In this document: positions 1-10,128 of the stretch, piece by piece
How positions within the stretch are numbered: the first letter of the stretch is position 1
Layout of the letters: the number at the start of each line of letters is the position of its first letter
DNA from: GCA-002733465 sp039969155
Lineage (GTDB): Bacteria; Pseudomonadota; Gammaproteobacteria; Enterobacterales; Kangiellaceae
Length of the DNA stretch: 64,000 nucleotides
Assembly (NCBI GenBank): GCA_039969155.1
Contig: JBDVOJ010000051.1
Location: forward strand, 1 to 64,000
Reading direction: 5' to 3'
Notes under the pieces: generated by a model
Database searches by the model: none
The model's input: only the letters and a program-made list of their open reading frames with translations
What the model was told of the DNA's origin: nothing
Position numbers and translations under genes: made by a program

Positions 1-63
1 AAATCTGAACAACACAAAAAACTCTTAAGAGATGCCATAGCTAATAATTTTCTTGAACGATAA
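1..63 (+). CDS. C-terminal end of an unidentified gene entering from the left
   Basis: Frame 1 is open from the first base to a TAA at 61-63 and encodes about 20 residues, ending in ...NNFLER. It would be the tail of a plus-strand gene convergent with narL, which ends about 30 bases further on. The fragment is too short to assign to a family, and an open frame of this length could arise by chance. Confidence 0.4.
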   Translation, partial: KSEQHKKLLRDAIANNFLER

Positions 64-92
64 CTTATCAAAAGATTTTGAGAGTTTAAAAA

Positions 93-731
93 CTATCGGG
101 TGACATTTTGTTCGACGGCCCAAACGGCAGCTTCAACTCGAGTTTTCAACCCCAATTTTCTTAACATATTTTTAACGTGAACCTTAACAGTTCCTTCTGT
201 GATACCTAAATTCTTTGCGATCACTTTATTACTATTACCAGCAGCAATAGATCGTAAAATCTCAAACTCTCTTTGAGTCAAACTCTCTATCGGATTGCTA
301 GTCTGATTAGCCTGCAATGAACGCGCAACAACTTGAGCAAGCGGCTCGCTTAACACTAACTCCCCCGCAAGTGCCCTATTAATTTTACTAATCAATTCTT
401 CTGGTTCAGAGTCCTTTAACAAATAACCATCCGCACCAAATTTAAGCGATTGAACGACATCAGTTTTATTATCTGAAACCGAAAATATAACGACTTTAGC
501 TGTCACTTCAGCACGTTTTAAAGCGATTAAAGTATCAATACCACTCATACCTTTCATGTTCAAATCGAGAAGAATAAGATCAGGACTAAACTTTAATGCC
601 TCAGAAATAGCTTCTTCGCCATTATTGGCTTGAGCAACAACCGTTAGATTATCTTCAAGAGATATTAATTGTGCGACCCCATTTCTCAACATTGGGTGAT
701 CGTCTACTAGTAAGATAGCTGCTGGTGACAT
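93..731 (-). CDS. narL: NarL-type nitrate/nitrite response regulator
   Basis: The 212-residue protein has the NarL/FixJ layout. The receiver domain (about 1-120) has the acidic pair D10-D11, phosphoacceptor D56 in a LLDLNM context and the conserved K106. A LuxR-type helix-turn-helix follows (about 148-205), with the typical SLTQREFEIL start and EGTVKVHVKNMLRKL recognition region. It starts 30 bases after the stop of the upstream sensor kinase on the same strand, so the two form a narXL operon. Known NarL proteins bind TACYNMT heptamers and control nar promoters. Adjacency to narK and narGHJI makes that role very likely here. Length matches the family (about 215). Confidence 0.93.
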   Translation of the reverse strand: MSPAAILLVDDHPMLRNGVAQLISLEDNLTVVAQANNGEEAISEALKFSPDLILLDLNMKGMSGIDTLIALKRAEVTAKVVIFSVSDNKTDVVQSLKFGADGYLLKDSEPEELISKINRALAGELVLSEPLAQVVARSLQANQTSNPIESLTQREFEILRSIAAGNSNKVIAKNLGITEGTVKVHVKNMLRKLGLKTRVEAAVWAVEQNVTR

Positions 732-761
732 ATTCCATTCCTAAATTAAGGGAGCGCTTTG

Positions 762-2597
762 CTAAAACTCTGTTTGAATTTGTAGAGAGACAATAGTACC
801 AGAAGGCTTTCTTGATCCAAGTTGAATTCTTGTACCAAGAGACTTTGCTCGTTCTTCCATAATACTCATGCCAAAATGACCAGGATGCTCTTCCGAAAAA
901 TCAGCACCAACACCATTATCCCATATTCTAACGCAACATGAATTATCTTCCTGAACTAACTCTACACCAGCTTCCGTGGCCCTAGCGTGTCGATGTACAT
1001 TAGAAAGAGCTTCTCGTATTATTTGCAGTATATGGATCTCTTGATTCGCCGTTAATAAATTCTCATCTATGCTATTTAACAAAACAATCTGGTAACCGCA
1101 TTTCTCACTAAACTCAACGATTGTTCCTTGCAATGCATTTGACAAAGATGGGTCGTCTAGTTTCAATCGAAAAGTCGTTAATAGTTCTCTAAGGTGCAGA
1201 TAGGCACCATTTAAACCCTGCTTAATATCATTGATGGTCTTATCTATCTCTTTTTGATCTGCTTCTTTTTGCATGCGTTTAGTCAGTAGGCTCATTTGTA
1301 CTTTTAAATAAGACAGCGATTGAGCTAACGAATCATGTAATTCTCTAGCAATTACAGCCCTTTCTTCAAAAATAAGCACCCGTTTTTCAGTATTTCGTTT
1401 TTGCTGCAAATCAATTGTCGTAGCGACCATATCAGCAATCGCTTTTAACATCTTGACTTGCCAGTTTTTAACTTCAAAATCCTTAGCTAAGTGCCAAATA
1501 ACTAGCCCGTATTTTTCTTCATTTTTTTCAATTGGAAAACTAATAAGTTGAAGGTCGGCTAGGTCGGCTAAAAAGCTCTCAGATTCTATGGTCTCATTTT
1601 GAGAATTCGCACTATCATACCGCTTTATAAAAACTCTGCCTTCGCCTAGCGCTTGCTCTAATTCTTTGAAAAACGATGGTTCGTTATATTGAGATACTTT
1701 AGCTGCTAAATTACTAGCAGCTTTGTATAGAACCTGTAACGAACGATTAGTTCTAGTTAGTGCTCGAGTTTTTTCCTCTACCCTAAACTCATAGTCTTGG
1801 TGAGTAAGAGCCAATTCTGTCGACATTTTATTAATCGTTCGAGCGAGTAAACCAAGTTCGTTATCTGACTGATACTCAACTTTTTGAGTAAAGTCTCCTA
1901 GGCCCGCCTTTTCGGAGATTTCGACTATTTGCTTTAACGGTGCAATCACAGTTCTATTAAGTCTAATTAACACCACAAACGCAATAAGCATCAACGAAAA
2001 TAGACTTATCCCCTGCACGCTTCTGAGCAATATCAATTTTTTCTCCGAAGCGAGTTGCAATTGGCTGACAAGTTGATCTATCTGTTCAACAAATGAATCA
2101 AACACTTGGTAGTCAACAGAGTCAAATTGACTGGTATTTATCAATCCTTTTATTTCTCGCCATTGGGTTAGCAAATACTGATATTTCGCTTCAATAGTTT
2201 CATCCGTTCTATTACTCGTCATTCCACCTTCAAATAGGTGTTTTAACCGATGCTCAAAGTCTTCAATTTCAATTCGTATCGCATTAGCTTGTATTGTAGG
2301 CTCCAGATTTCGCACTTTTTCGATATCACTGACTTGTTTAGATGGTGCGTTGAGAATTAACGCTCTGGAAATTCTAAGAGCCTGCATTCGAAGAGCTCCT
2401 GCTCTATTGATCTGCGCAGCGTCTCCACTGAGACTTTCCGAAACAAGCATAGATGCAATCATTACCAAAAAACCAAGGCCAATAATTAGTGCCATAATCT
2501 GACCTGCTCTGGCAACAATAGATGAGCTATATGAAACCTCATTTGACTCTTTAATAGTCTTAGAGCGGTTTGATTTAAAAGTTCTTTTGAACGGCAT
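762..2597 (-). CDS. narX: NarX-type nitrate/nitrite sensor histidine kinase
   Basis: This 611-residue membrane kinase has a first transmembrane segment at about 31-53, immediately followed by a P-box-like nitrate-sensing stretch (58-77, with the NRAGALRMQ core). A periplasmic helical domain (to about 190), a second membrane helix (about 195-212), a HAMP domain (about 213-265) and a linker/GAF-like region follow. The HisKA_3 dimerisation box contains H421 in ARELHDSLAQS, and a HATPase domain has the REALSNVHRHA N-box and DNGVGAD. These features define NarX/NarQ kinases, which phosphorylate NarL. It is transcribed before narL and divergently from narK, with 450 bases between. A 9-bp in-frame duplication (ADLADL, near 1555-1572) sits in the linker. 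Confidence 0.92.
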   Translation of the reverse strand: MPFKRTFKSNRSKTIKESNEVSYSSSIVARAGQIMALIIGLGFLVMIASMLVSESLSGDAAQINRAGALRMQALRISRALILNAPSKQVSDIEKVRNLEPTIQANAIRIEIEDFEHRLKHLFEGGMTSNRTDETIEAKYQYLLTQWREIKGLINTSQFDSVDYQVFDSFVEQIDQLVSQLQLASEKKLILLRSVQGISLFSLMLIAFVVLIRLNRTVIAPLKQIVEISEKAGLGDFTQKVEYQSDNELGLLARTINKMSTELALTHQDYEFRVEEKTRALTRTNRSLQVLYKAASNLAAKVSQYNEPSFFKELEQALGEGRVFIKRYDSANSQNETIESESFLADLADLQLISFPIEKNEEKYGLVIWHLAKDFEVKNWQVKMLKAIADMVATTIDLQQKRNTEKRVLIFEERAVIARELHDSLAQSLSYLKVQMSLLTKRMQKEADQKEIDKTINDIKQGLNGAYLHLRELLTTFRLKLDDPSLSNALQGTIVEFSEKCGYQIVLLNSIDENLLTANQEIHILQIIREALSNVHRHARATEAGVELVQEDNSCCVRIWDNGVGADFSEEHPGHFGMSIMEERAKSLGTRIQLGSRKPSGTIVSLQIQTEF

Positions 2598-2880
2598 TTA
2601 TACGATTCTCATATCTGCGAATAGAGTAAGCTTTCGCACTGATTAAGCTTCATATTAACTGTATAACAATCAATTGAGAAGAAGTAAAAAATAGTCGTTT
2701 ACCTTACTAAATAGATCCTTAAATGGCTACTACTACTAATGCCCCACACTCTACAACCAGCATCCTCCTAAAATGACAACATCTAAATATATCTTTTTAT
2801 AACAACAACTTACAACCCAATAAGAACTATCACTAAAGTGGTAGTTATACGTTTTAGTGAAAAAAACTGATTCTAACCAC

Positions 2881-2894
2881 TTGATCCAGATCAA
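2881..2894. promoter_or_regulatory. FNR box upstream of narK
   Basis: TTGATCCAGATCAA is a perfect match to the FNR consensus TTGAT-N4-ATCAA. It is the clearest signal in the 450-base narX/narK divergent region and lies about 154-167 bases before the narK start. TACYNMT-like heptamers (for example TACTACT near 2727 and TACCACT on the minus strand near 2838-2844) could bind NarL but are weak. I infer oxygen-responsive activation of narK and perhaps narXL. Confidence 0.85.
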
Positions 2895-3047
2895 GTAGCT
2901 ACATTATTGGGTTGCTAATCTGCGGCTACAAATTTGATAAGAGCGAGTTCTCTTTTTGCATTCAATCAAATTTAGCGAAATCAAACGATTTTGATTAACT
3001 AATAAATAGTTGAGACAAAATCCAACTAACCACAAACGGAGTATCTA

Positions 3048-4652
3048 ATGTCAGATATCAACAAATGGGACGTCGAAGATCCCAAATTCTGGGAATCCGA
3101 AGGCAAGAAGATTGCCAACCGAAACCTATGGATTTCGATCCCGAGCTTACTTTGCGGATTCGCAGTTTGGCTTTACTGGGGAATTATTACTATCCAAATG
3201 TTAAACCTTGGATTTCCGTTTGCTAAGAGTGAATTGTTTACGCTTATGGCGGTAGCGGGATTAACAGGTGCGACCTTACGAATACCGAGTAGTTTCTTTA
3301 TACGCTTAGCAGGCGGCCGTAACACCATCGTATTTACTACCGCGTTATTAATGATTCCAGCAATTGGTGCCGGAATAGCACTCCAAGACAAGAATACACC
3401 GCTCTGGGTTTTCCAAATCCTAGCACTACTTTCAGGTTTTGGTGGTGGTAACTTCGCATCTTCAATGTCCAACATCAGTTTCTTCTTTCCTAAAAAGCAA
3501 CAAGGTTTAGCTCTAGGTTTAAACGCTGGTTTAGGAAATTTTGGTGTAACCACTATGCAAATATTAGTACCGTTGGCAATGACTTTCGGTTTGTTCGGTG
3601 GAGAGTCGATGGAACTGGTTACTACTTCTGGGACGCTAATTGGTAAGATCCCAGCGGGTTCAGAAGCCTGGATTCACAACGCTGGCTACATTTGGTTACT
3701 TTTCCTCATACCACTAGTATTAGTTGGATGGTGGGGAATGAACAATATCAAAGCCTCTCACGTTACACCTGACCTACCTAGCCCTATCGGTTCCTTCTCA
3801 ATCATTACAGGAATGCTACTAATCGGTTTTCTAACTGCTGTTTTCGGACTTTGGTTGATGCTTCCTGAAAAAGTTGGCGGCTCTGGATTTGGTATTAGCA
3901 AATGGATAGTACTTCCGATTGTTATAGCACTAACTGTTTTTTTACTTAAATTATTACCTGGTCAAATTAAAGAGAACCTTAACCGTCAATACAAAATTTT
4001 TGATAACAAACATACTTGGGTAATGAGCGTAATCTATACAATGACATTTGGATCATTCATTGGTTTCGCAGCAGGCTTCGGTCTTTCTATCAAAGTTATT
4101 TTCGGTTATCAACATCTGATGGTAGACGGTGTGATGACTCATGATGTGGCTAACCCCAATGGCCCAAGTGCACTAATGTACGCGTGGATGGGTCCATTTA
4201 TAGGCGCTCTGATTCGTCCAGTTGGTGGTTGGATATCAGATAAAGTTGGTGGAGCTCTTGTTACCCAAGTTTGTGCTGTCGCAATGGTTGCTTGTGCGGT
4301 TGGTGTTGCATATTACATGCAAGCGGCTTACGCATCAGCGACACCTGAAGAGTTCTTCGTTCCCTTCTTTGTCTTATTCTTATTATTGTTTGCCGCTACA
4401 GGCATTGGAAACGGTTCAACGTTTAGAACGATTTCAATGGTGTTTAACAAAGAGCAAGCTGGACCCGTGTTAGGTTGGACTTCCGCAGTTGCCGCATACG
4501 GTGCATTTATTATCCCTAAAGTTCTTGGTGAGCAGATTAAGTTAACGACTCCAGAAAACGCACTTTATGGTTTCGCTGTCTTCTACGGAGTTTGTATTGT
4601 GATTAACTGGTGGTTCTACTTAAGAAAGAACGCCGAGTTCCATAACCCGTAA
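3048..4652 (+). CDS. narK: NarK-type nitrate/nitrite transporter (MFS)
   Basis: This 534-residue polytopic protein of the major facilitator superfamily contains both glycine-rich nitrate signatures: GLALGLNAGLGNFG near residue 155 and the second near 470 (AGPVLGWTSAVAAYGAF). The conserved arginine near the first signature in TM2 (RIPSSFF) fits substrate binding in NarK. Extra helices around 250-300 make it longer than E. coli NarK (463), as is common in NarK2-like or fused forms. An ACGGAG ribosome-binding site at 3037-3042 precedes the ATG. It heads the narK-narGHJI run and would import nitrate and/or export the nitrite made by NarGHI. Whether it is a symporter or an antiporter cannot be decided from sequence. 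Confidence 0.93.
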   Translation: MSDINKWDVEDPKFWESEGKKIANRNLWISIPSLLCGFAVWLYWGIITIQMLNLGFPFAKSELFTLMAVAGLTGATLRIPSSFFIRLAGGRNTIVFTTALLMIPAIGAGIALQDKNTPLWVFQILALLSGFGGGNFASSMSNISFFFPKKQQGLALGLNAGLGNFGVTTMQILVPLAMTFGLFGGESMELVTTSGTLIGKIPAGSEAWIHNAGYIWLLFLIPLVLVGWWGMNNIKASHVTPDLPSPIGSFSIITGMLLIGFLTAVFGLWLMLPEKVGGSGFGISKWIVLPIVIALTVFLLKLLPGQIKENLNRQYKIFDNKHTWVMSVIYTMTFGSFIGFAAGFGLSIKVIFGYQHLMVDGVMTHDVANPNGPSALMYAWMGPFIGALIRPVGGWISDKVGGALVTQVCAVAMVACAVGVAYYMQAAYASATPEEFFVPFFVLFLLLFAATGIGNGSTFRTISMVFNKEQAGPVLGWTSAVAAYGAFIIPKVLGEQIKLTTPENALYGFAVFYGVCIVINWWFYLRKNAEFHNP

Positions 4653-4661
4653 AGACTAGTG

Positions 4662-4735
4662 CACCACGGAGACACGGAGAACACGGAGCAATAACTCCTT
4701 TAAGTTTTCTCTGTGAACTCCGTGCCTCCGTGGTG
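4662..4735. repeat. palindromic CACGGAG-rich element between narK and narG
   Basis: CACCACGGAG (4662-4671) pairs exactly with CTCCGTGGTG (4726-4735). Inside it, a second CACGGAG...CACGGAG stretch pairs imperfectly with CTCTGTGAACTCCGTG, giving a long imperfect hairpin with an A/T-rich loop. It contains three near-direct copies of ACACGGAG. It resembles dispersed intergenic palindromes of unknown function seen in many bacteria. There is no U-run, so it is not a standard terminator. It could modulate the narK to narG transcript ratio. Confidence 0.75.
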
Positions 4736-4806
4736 AATATGATTTTAGCTTTAAATATCTGAATAAAAAGTACTTGAAATAAATTCGCAAGATACGGAGA
4801 AAAATA

Positions 4807-7800
4807 ATGAGTCAATTTTTGGATCGCTTACAGTTTTTTAACAAAAAAACTGGGGAGTTTTCTGACGGACATGGTGAAACCACCAATGAAAGTAGAGAAT
4901 GGGAAGATAGTTACCGTCAACGTTGGCAGCACGATAAAGTGGTTCGTTCAACTCACGGTGTTAACTGCACGGGTTCTTGCTCTTGGAAAATTTATGTTAA
5001 GAATGGCTTAGTGACTTGGGAAACTCAACAAACTGATTACCCTCGCACTCGCCCCGATCTTCCTAACCATGAGCCTAGAGGCTGTCCTCGGGGAGCAAGT
5101 TATTCATGGTATCTTTACAGCGCAAACCGTCTTAAGTATCCAAAAATTAGAAAGCCGTTGATGAAGCTTTGGAGAGACGCAAGAAAAACCCTCGACCCGG
5201 TTCAAGCTTGGGCTTCTATCGTTGAAGATCCAGAAAAAGCAAAATCATACAAAGCCAAGCGAGGACTTGGTGGCTTCGTTCGTTCAAGTTGGGACGAATG
5301 TAATGAAATGATTGCCGCAGCTAATGTATATACCGCTAAGCAATATGGACCAGACAGAATTATAGGGTTTTCTCCGATCCCTGCGATGTCAATGGTTTCC
5401 TATGCAGCAGGCTCTAGATACCTTTCGTTAATCGGTGGTGTCTGCATGAGTTTTTACGATTGGTACTGTGATTTACCACCGGCATCTCCGATGGTTTGGG
5501 GCGAACAAACCGATGTTCCTGAATCAGCTGATTGGTATAACTCAAACTACATTATTGCTTGGGGTTCTAACGTTCCACAAACAAGAACACCGGATGCGCA
5601 TTTCTTAACTGAAGTTCGCTACAAAGGCGCCAAGACTGTTTCCATCACGCCTGATTACGCAGAAGTATCCAAACTAACCGACGAGTGGTTAAATCCTAAA
5701 CAAGGGACTGATGCGGCGTTGGCAATGGCCTTTGGTCACGTCATTTTAAAAGAATTTCATTTAGAGAATCCTAGTGAGTACTTTACTGACTACGTTCGTC
5801 AATACACTGACTTCCCGATGCTCGTGGTTTTAGAAAAGCATGACGATAAGTCGTTTAAATCTACGCGCTTTTTAAGAGCTTCGGATTTAGCCGGTGACCT
5901 AGGTCAAGAAAATAATCCTGAATGGAAAACCATTGCTTATGACGAAACCTCAAATGGTTTAGTTTCACCACAAGGTTCAATTGGATATCGTTGGGGTGAA
6001 AAAGGCAAATGGAATATCGAAGAAAGAGACGGTGCCAACGGCAATCAAACAAAGTTAAAATTATCGTTTATCGGCGACCAAGTTTCTCCCGTTGCTTTCC
6101 CCCATTTCGCAGCCAGTGCACATGCAAGTTCCCATTGGGACGGCTGTGACCAAGATCCAATTCAAGTAAGAAATGTTCCTAGCACAACAATTAAAGGTGC
6201 TGATGGAAAAGAATATATTGTTGCCACTGTGTACGACTTAATGATGGCAAACTACGGTTTAGATCGAGGTCTTGGTGGCGACAATGTTGCATCAAGCTAT
6301 GACGATGATGTTGCCTATACGCCAGCTTGGCAAGAAAAGATCACAGGTCTTGCTCGCGACAAAGTAATTCGAATTGCTCGCGAATTTGCCGATACAGCCA
6401 ACAAAACTAAAGGTAAATCAATGATCATTGTTGGTGCAGCAATGAACCATTGGTACCACATGGATATGAACTACCGCGGCTTAATCAACATGCTAATGAT
6501 GTGTGGTTGCGTTGGTCAATCGGGTGGAGGCTGGGCTCACTATGTTGGACAAGAGAAGCTAAGACCACAAACAGGTTGGTTACCTCTTGCGTTCGGACTA
6601 GACTGGTCTCGCCCTCCTCGTCAAATGAATTCAACGTCATTCTTCTACAACCATTCTTCGCAATGGCGACATGAAAAGGTAAGCATTCATGAAGTACTTT
6701 CCCCATTAGCTGATAAGAATGACTTTCCTGAACATATGCTGGATTACAATATCAAAGCAGAAAGAATGGGTTGGTTGCCATCGGCACCACAATTAAATAG
6801 AAACCCCATTCAACTATGCCGTGATGCTGAAGCCGCAGGAATGGATCCAAAAGACTTTGCGGTTCAAGAATTAAAAAATGGTAACTTAAAGTTTGCTGCA
6901 GAAGCACCTGACGCACCTGAAAATTTCCCACGAAACATGTTTATTTGGCGCTCTAACTTATTAGGGTCATCGGGTAAAGGCCATGAGTACATGCTCAAGT
7001 ATTTACTAGGTGCTGAAAAACATGGCGTAATGAACCAAGATATCGGTATGGTCGATGGTATTAAACCTCAAGAAGCTGAATGGGTTGATAACGGCGCGAC
7101 CGGTAAATTGGACCTAGTTACAACGCTTGACTTTAGAATGTCATCAACATGCATGTACTCTGACATCATTCTGCCGACAGCTTGCTGGTATGAAAAAGAT
7201 GATTTAAATACCTCAGACATGCATCCGTTTATCCACCCTCTTTCAACAGCGGTTGACCCAGCTTGGGAAGCGCGTTCGGATTGGGATATTTATAAAGGTA
7301 TCGCCAAGAAATTCTCAGAAGTCGCTGAAGGAAATCTAGGTGTAGAAAAAGATCTAGTCACGGTTCCAATGCTACACGACACTCCAGGAGAACTATCACA
7401 ACCTTTTGATGTTAAAGATTGGAAAAAAGGTGAATGTGATTTAATTCCTGGAATGACTGCACCTAATATGATGGTGGTTGAACGCGATTATCCGAACACC
7501 TACAAGAAATTCACTTCTTTAGGTCCACTAATGGATAAGTTAGGAAACGGTGGTAAAGGCATAGGTTGGAACACCGATGATGAAATTAAATTACTCGGAG
7601 ATCTCAATCATCGTAATACCGATGAAGGTATCAGCGAAGGTCGTCCAATCATTGAAACTGCCATTGATGCTGCAGAAACCATTCTTACTTTTGCACCAGA
7701 AACCAATGGCAATGTTGCAGTTAAGGCTTGGGAGGCCCTTGGTGAGTTCACAGGTTTAGACCACACTCATCTAGCAAAACCAAAGCAAGAAGAAAAAATT

Positions 7801-8577
7801 CGATTCCGTGATGTACAAGCTCAACCACGTAAAATTATTTCTTCTCCAACTTGGTCAGGTTTAGAAGACGAACATGTGAGTTATAACGCAGGTTACACCA
7901 ATGTACATGAATGTATTCCTTGGAGAACGATTACTGGTCGTCAACAGTTCTATCAAGATCATCAGTGGATGCAAGCGTTTGGTGAGCAATTTGTTTCTTA
8001 CCGTCCACCGATTGATACCAAAACCATCAACTTGGTGAAAGGGTCTAAAGAGAATGGTAACAAAGAAATCATGCTTAACTGGATCACTCCTCACCAAAAA
8101 TGGGGGATCCATAGTACTTACTCTGACAACTTACTTATGCTCACGCTCTCACGTGGTGGACCAATTATTTGGTTAAGTGAAATAGACGCTCAAGATGCCG
8201 GCATTGAAGATAACGATTGGGTTGAAGTGTTTAACGCCAATGGCGCAATCGCCTGTAGAGCAGTCGTTTCTCAACGGGTTATGCAAGGCATGGTAATGAT
8301 GTATCACGCTCAAGAAAGAATCGTCAATGTGCCTGGCAGTGAAATGACAGGAACTCGAGGTGGTCATCATAACTCGGTCACTCGCGTAGTGATGAAGCCG
8401 ACTCATATGATTGGTGGTTATGCACAACAATCGTGGGGTTTCAACTATTACGGTACGGTCGGTTGTAACCGAGACGAAATGGTATTGGTTAGAAAAATGT
8501 CCAAAATAGATTGGCTCGATGGTTCTGATACTGATGATTTACCTCGAGCACTTCCAACCAACCCAGAACAGGCTTAG
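4807..8577 (+). CDS. narG: respiratory nitrate reductase alpha subunit
   Basis: This 1256-residue molybdoenzyme catalyses nitrate reduction to nitrite at a Mo-bis-MGD centre on the cytoplasmic side. The N-terminal FS0 cluster motif is intact: H50, C54, C58 and C93. The Mo-ligating aspartate D222 lies in the DWYCDLPPASP context, followed by GEQTDVPESADWYNSN, characteristic of NarG. Length equals the family norm (about 1240-1260). No twin-arginine signal peptide is visible, consistent with cytoplasmic NarG. ACGGAG lies about 8 bases before the ATG. It is followed after 10 bases by narH, with NarJ needed for cofactor insertion and moaA/moeA/mobA downstream supplying the cofactor. Confidence 0.98.
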   Translation: MSQFLDRLQFFNKKTGEFSDGHGETTNESREWEDSYRQRWQHDKVVRSTHGVNCTGSCSWKIYVKNGLVTWETQQTDYPRTRPDLPNHEPRGCPRGASYSWYLYSANRLKYPKIRKPLMKLWRDARKTLDPVQAWASIVEDPEKAKSYKAKRGLGGFVRSSWDECNEMIAAANVYTAKQYGPDRIIGFSPIPAMSMVSYAAGSRYLSLIGGVCMSFYDWYCDLPPASPMVWGEQTDVPESADWYNSNYIIAWGSNVPQTRTPDAHFLTEVRYKGAKTVSITPDYAEVSKLTDEWLNPKQGTDAALAMAFGHVILKEFHLENPSEYFTDYVRQYTDFPMLVVLEKHDDKSFKSTRFLRASDLAGDLGQENNPEWKTIAYDETSNGLVSPQGSIGYRWGEKGKWNIEERDGANGNQTKLKLSFIGDQVSPVAFPHFAASAHASSHWDGCDQDPIQVRNVPSTTIKGADGKEYIVATVYDLMMANYGLDRGLGGDNVASSYDDDVAYTPAWQEKITGLARDKVIRIAREFADTANKTKGKSMIIVGAAMNHWYHMDMNYRGLINMLMMCGCVGQSGGGWAHYVGQEKLRPQTGWLPLAFGLDWSRPPRQMNSTSFFYNHSSQWRHEKVSIHEVLSPLADKNDFPEHMLDYNIKAERMGWLPSAPQLNRNPIQLCRDAEAAGMDPKDFAVQELKNGNLKFAAEAPDAPENFPRNMFIWRSNLLGSSGKGHEYMLKYLLGAEKHGVMNQDIGMVDGIKPQEAEWVDNGATGKLDLVTTLDFRMSSTCMYSDIILPTACWYEKDDLNTSDMHPFIHPLSTAVDPAWEARSDWDIYKGIAKKFSEVAEGNLGVEKDLVTVPMLHDTPGELSQPFDVKDWKKGECDLIPGMTAPNMMVVERDYPNTYKKFTSLGPLMDKLGNGGKGIGWNTDDEIKLLGDLNHRNTDEGISEGRPIIETAIDAAETILTFAPETNGNVAVKAWEALGEFTGLDHTHLAKPKQEEKIRFRDVQAQPRKIISSPTWSGLEDEHVSYNAGYTNVHECIPWRTITGRQQFYQDHQWMQAFGEQFVSYRPPIDTKTINLVKGSKENGNKEIMLNWITPHQKWGIHSTYSDNLLMLTLSRGGPIIWLSEIDAQDAGIEDNDWVEVFNANGAIACRAVVSQRVMQGMVMMYHAQERIVNVPGSEMTGTRGGHHNSVTRVVMKPTHMIGGYAQQSWGFNYYGTVGCNRDEMVLVRKMSKIDWLDGSDTDDLPRALPTNPEQA

Positions 8578-8587
8578 GAGTAAGACC

Positions 8588-10126
8588 ATGAAAATAAGAT
8601 CTCAAATTGGTATGGTGCTTAATCTCGACAAATGTATCGGTTGTCACACCTGCTCAATTACTTGTAAAAACGTATGGACCTCGCGCGAAGGTGTTGAATA
8701 CGCTTGGTTCAACAATGTAGAAACTAAACCGGGTATTGGTTATCCAAAAGAATGGGAAAACCAAGACAAATGGAACGGGGGTTGGGTTAGAAATTCTAAC
8801 GGCAGTATTCAACCCAAAATCGGTGGTAAGTTTAGAGTCTTAGCCAATATATTTGCTAATCCTGATCTACCTGAAATCGATGATTACTACGAACCGTTTG
8901 ATTACGACTATCAACATTTGCACACAGCGCCAGAAGTAAAACATCAACCGACCGCTCGTCCTCGCTCGCTAATTTCTGGTAAGCGTATGGAGAAGATCGA
9001 ATGGGGTCCTAACTGGGAAGAAATTTTAGGGACTGAGTTTGAAAAAAGAAGTAAGGACAAAAACTTCGACAACATGCAAAAAGAAATGTATGGCGAGTTT
9101 GAAAATACTTTTATGATGTACTTACCTCGTTTGTGTGAGCACTGTTTAAACCCCGCTTGTGCGGCGGCTTGCCCTTCTGGTGCAATTTACAAGCGTGAAG
9201 AAGATGGCATCGTGCTGATTGACCAAGATAAATGTCGCGGTTGGAGAATGTGTATCAGTGGCTGCCCTTACAAGAAAATCTACTTCAACTGGAAATCAGG
9301 GAAATCTGAAAAATGTATCTTCTGTTATCCAAGAATAGAAGCCGGCATGCCTACAGTATGTGCTGAAACTTGTGTGGGACGTATTCGTTACCTGGGTGTA
9401 CTTCTATATGATGCAGACAAGATCAAAGAAGTCGCGGCCAGCGAATCTGAAACTGATTTATATGAAAACCAACTTGAAGTGTTTTTAGATCCGCATGATC
9501 CCAAAGTGATCGAACAGGCACGCAAAGACGGGATTGCAGATTCAGTCATTGAAGCAGCACAAAAATCACCGGTTTATAAAATGGCAGTTGATTGGAAACT
9601 TGCGCTACCACTTCATCCCGAATACAGAACGTTGCCAATGGTTTGGTATGTACCTTCTCTTAGCCCTATTCAAAATGCGGTCGAAGCGGGTACATTGGGA
9701 TTAGCTGGTGTGCTTCCGGATGTTCGTTCATTAAGAATACCACTGAAGTATTTGGCGAATTTATTAACGGCGGGAGATGAAGAACCTATCATTCGAGCGT
9801 TGGAGCGATTATTAGCAATGCGAGCTTATAAACGCGCTGAAAATGTCGAAGGCGTTGAAGATTTAGAAGTACTTCGTCAGGCCGGTTTAAGCAAAAAACA
9901 AGCTGATGAAATGTATCGCTATTTAGCCATTGCAAACTATGAAGATCGCTACGTGATCCCAACCGGTCATCGCGAAATGAACGTTCCTGAAGCCTACGGT
10001 GAAAAGAGCGGTTGTGGCTTCACATTTGGTAACGGTTGTAGCAGCGGTAATAACGACGTCAACATGTTTGGTGCTAAGAAGATCAACAAGCGCAACGTTA
10101 TTAAAACCTTTAATGTGGGAGAGTAA
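8588..10126 (+). CDS. narH: respiratory nitrate reductase beta subunit (Fe-S)
   Basis: I place the start at the ATG at 8588, just after the TAGGAG at 8575-8580 and 10 bases after narG, rather than at an upstream in-frame ATG inside narG. The 512-residue product carries four cysteine groups: C16/C19/C22/C26, C183/C186/C191/C195, C216/W219/C222/C226 and C243/C246/C258/C262. The tryptophan in CRGWRMC replaces a cysteine and marks the [3Fe-4S] cluster of NarH. These clusters carry electrons from the NarI haems to NarG. All expected ligands are present. Confidence 0.98.
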   Translation: MKIRSQIGMVLNLDKCIGCHTCSITCKNVWTSREGVEYAWFNNVETKPGIGYPKEWENQDKWNGGWVRNSNGSIQPKIGGKFRVLANIFANPDLPEIDDYYEPFDYDYQHLHTAPEVKHQPTARPRSLISGKRMEKIEWGPNWEEILGTEFEKRSKDKNFDNMQKEMYGEFENTFMMYLPRLCEHCLNPACAAACPSGAIYKREEDGIVLIDQDKCRGWRMCISGCPYKKIYFNWKSGKSEKCIFCYPRIEAGMPTVCAETCVGRIRYLGVLLYDADKIKEVAASESETDLYENQLEVFLDPHDPKVIEQARKDGIADSVIEAAQKSPVYKMAVDWKLALPLHPEYRTLPMVWYVPSLSPIQNAVEAGTLGLAGVLPDVRSLRIPLKYLANLLTAGDEEPIIRALERLLAMRAYKRAENVEGVEDLEVLRQAGLSKKQADEMYRYLAIANYEDRYVIPTGHREMNVPEAYGEKSGCGFTFGNGCSSGNNDVNMFGAKKINKRNVIKTFNVGE

Positions 10127-10128
10127 TC

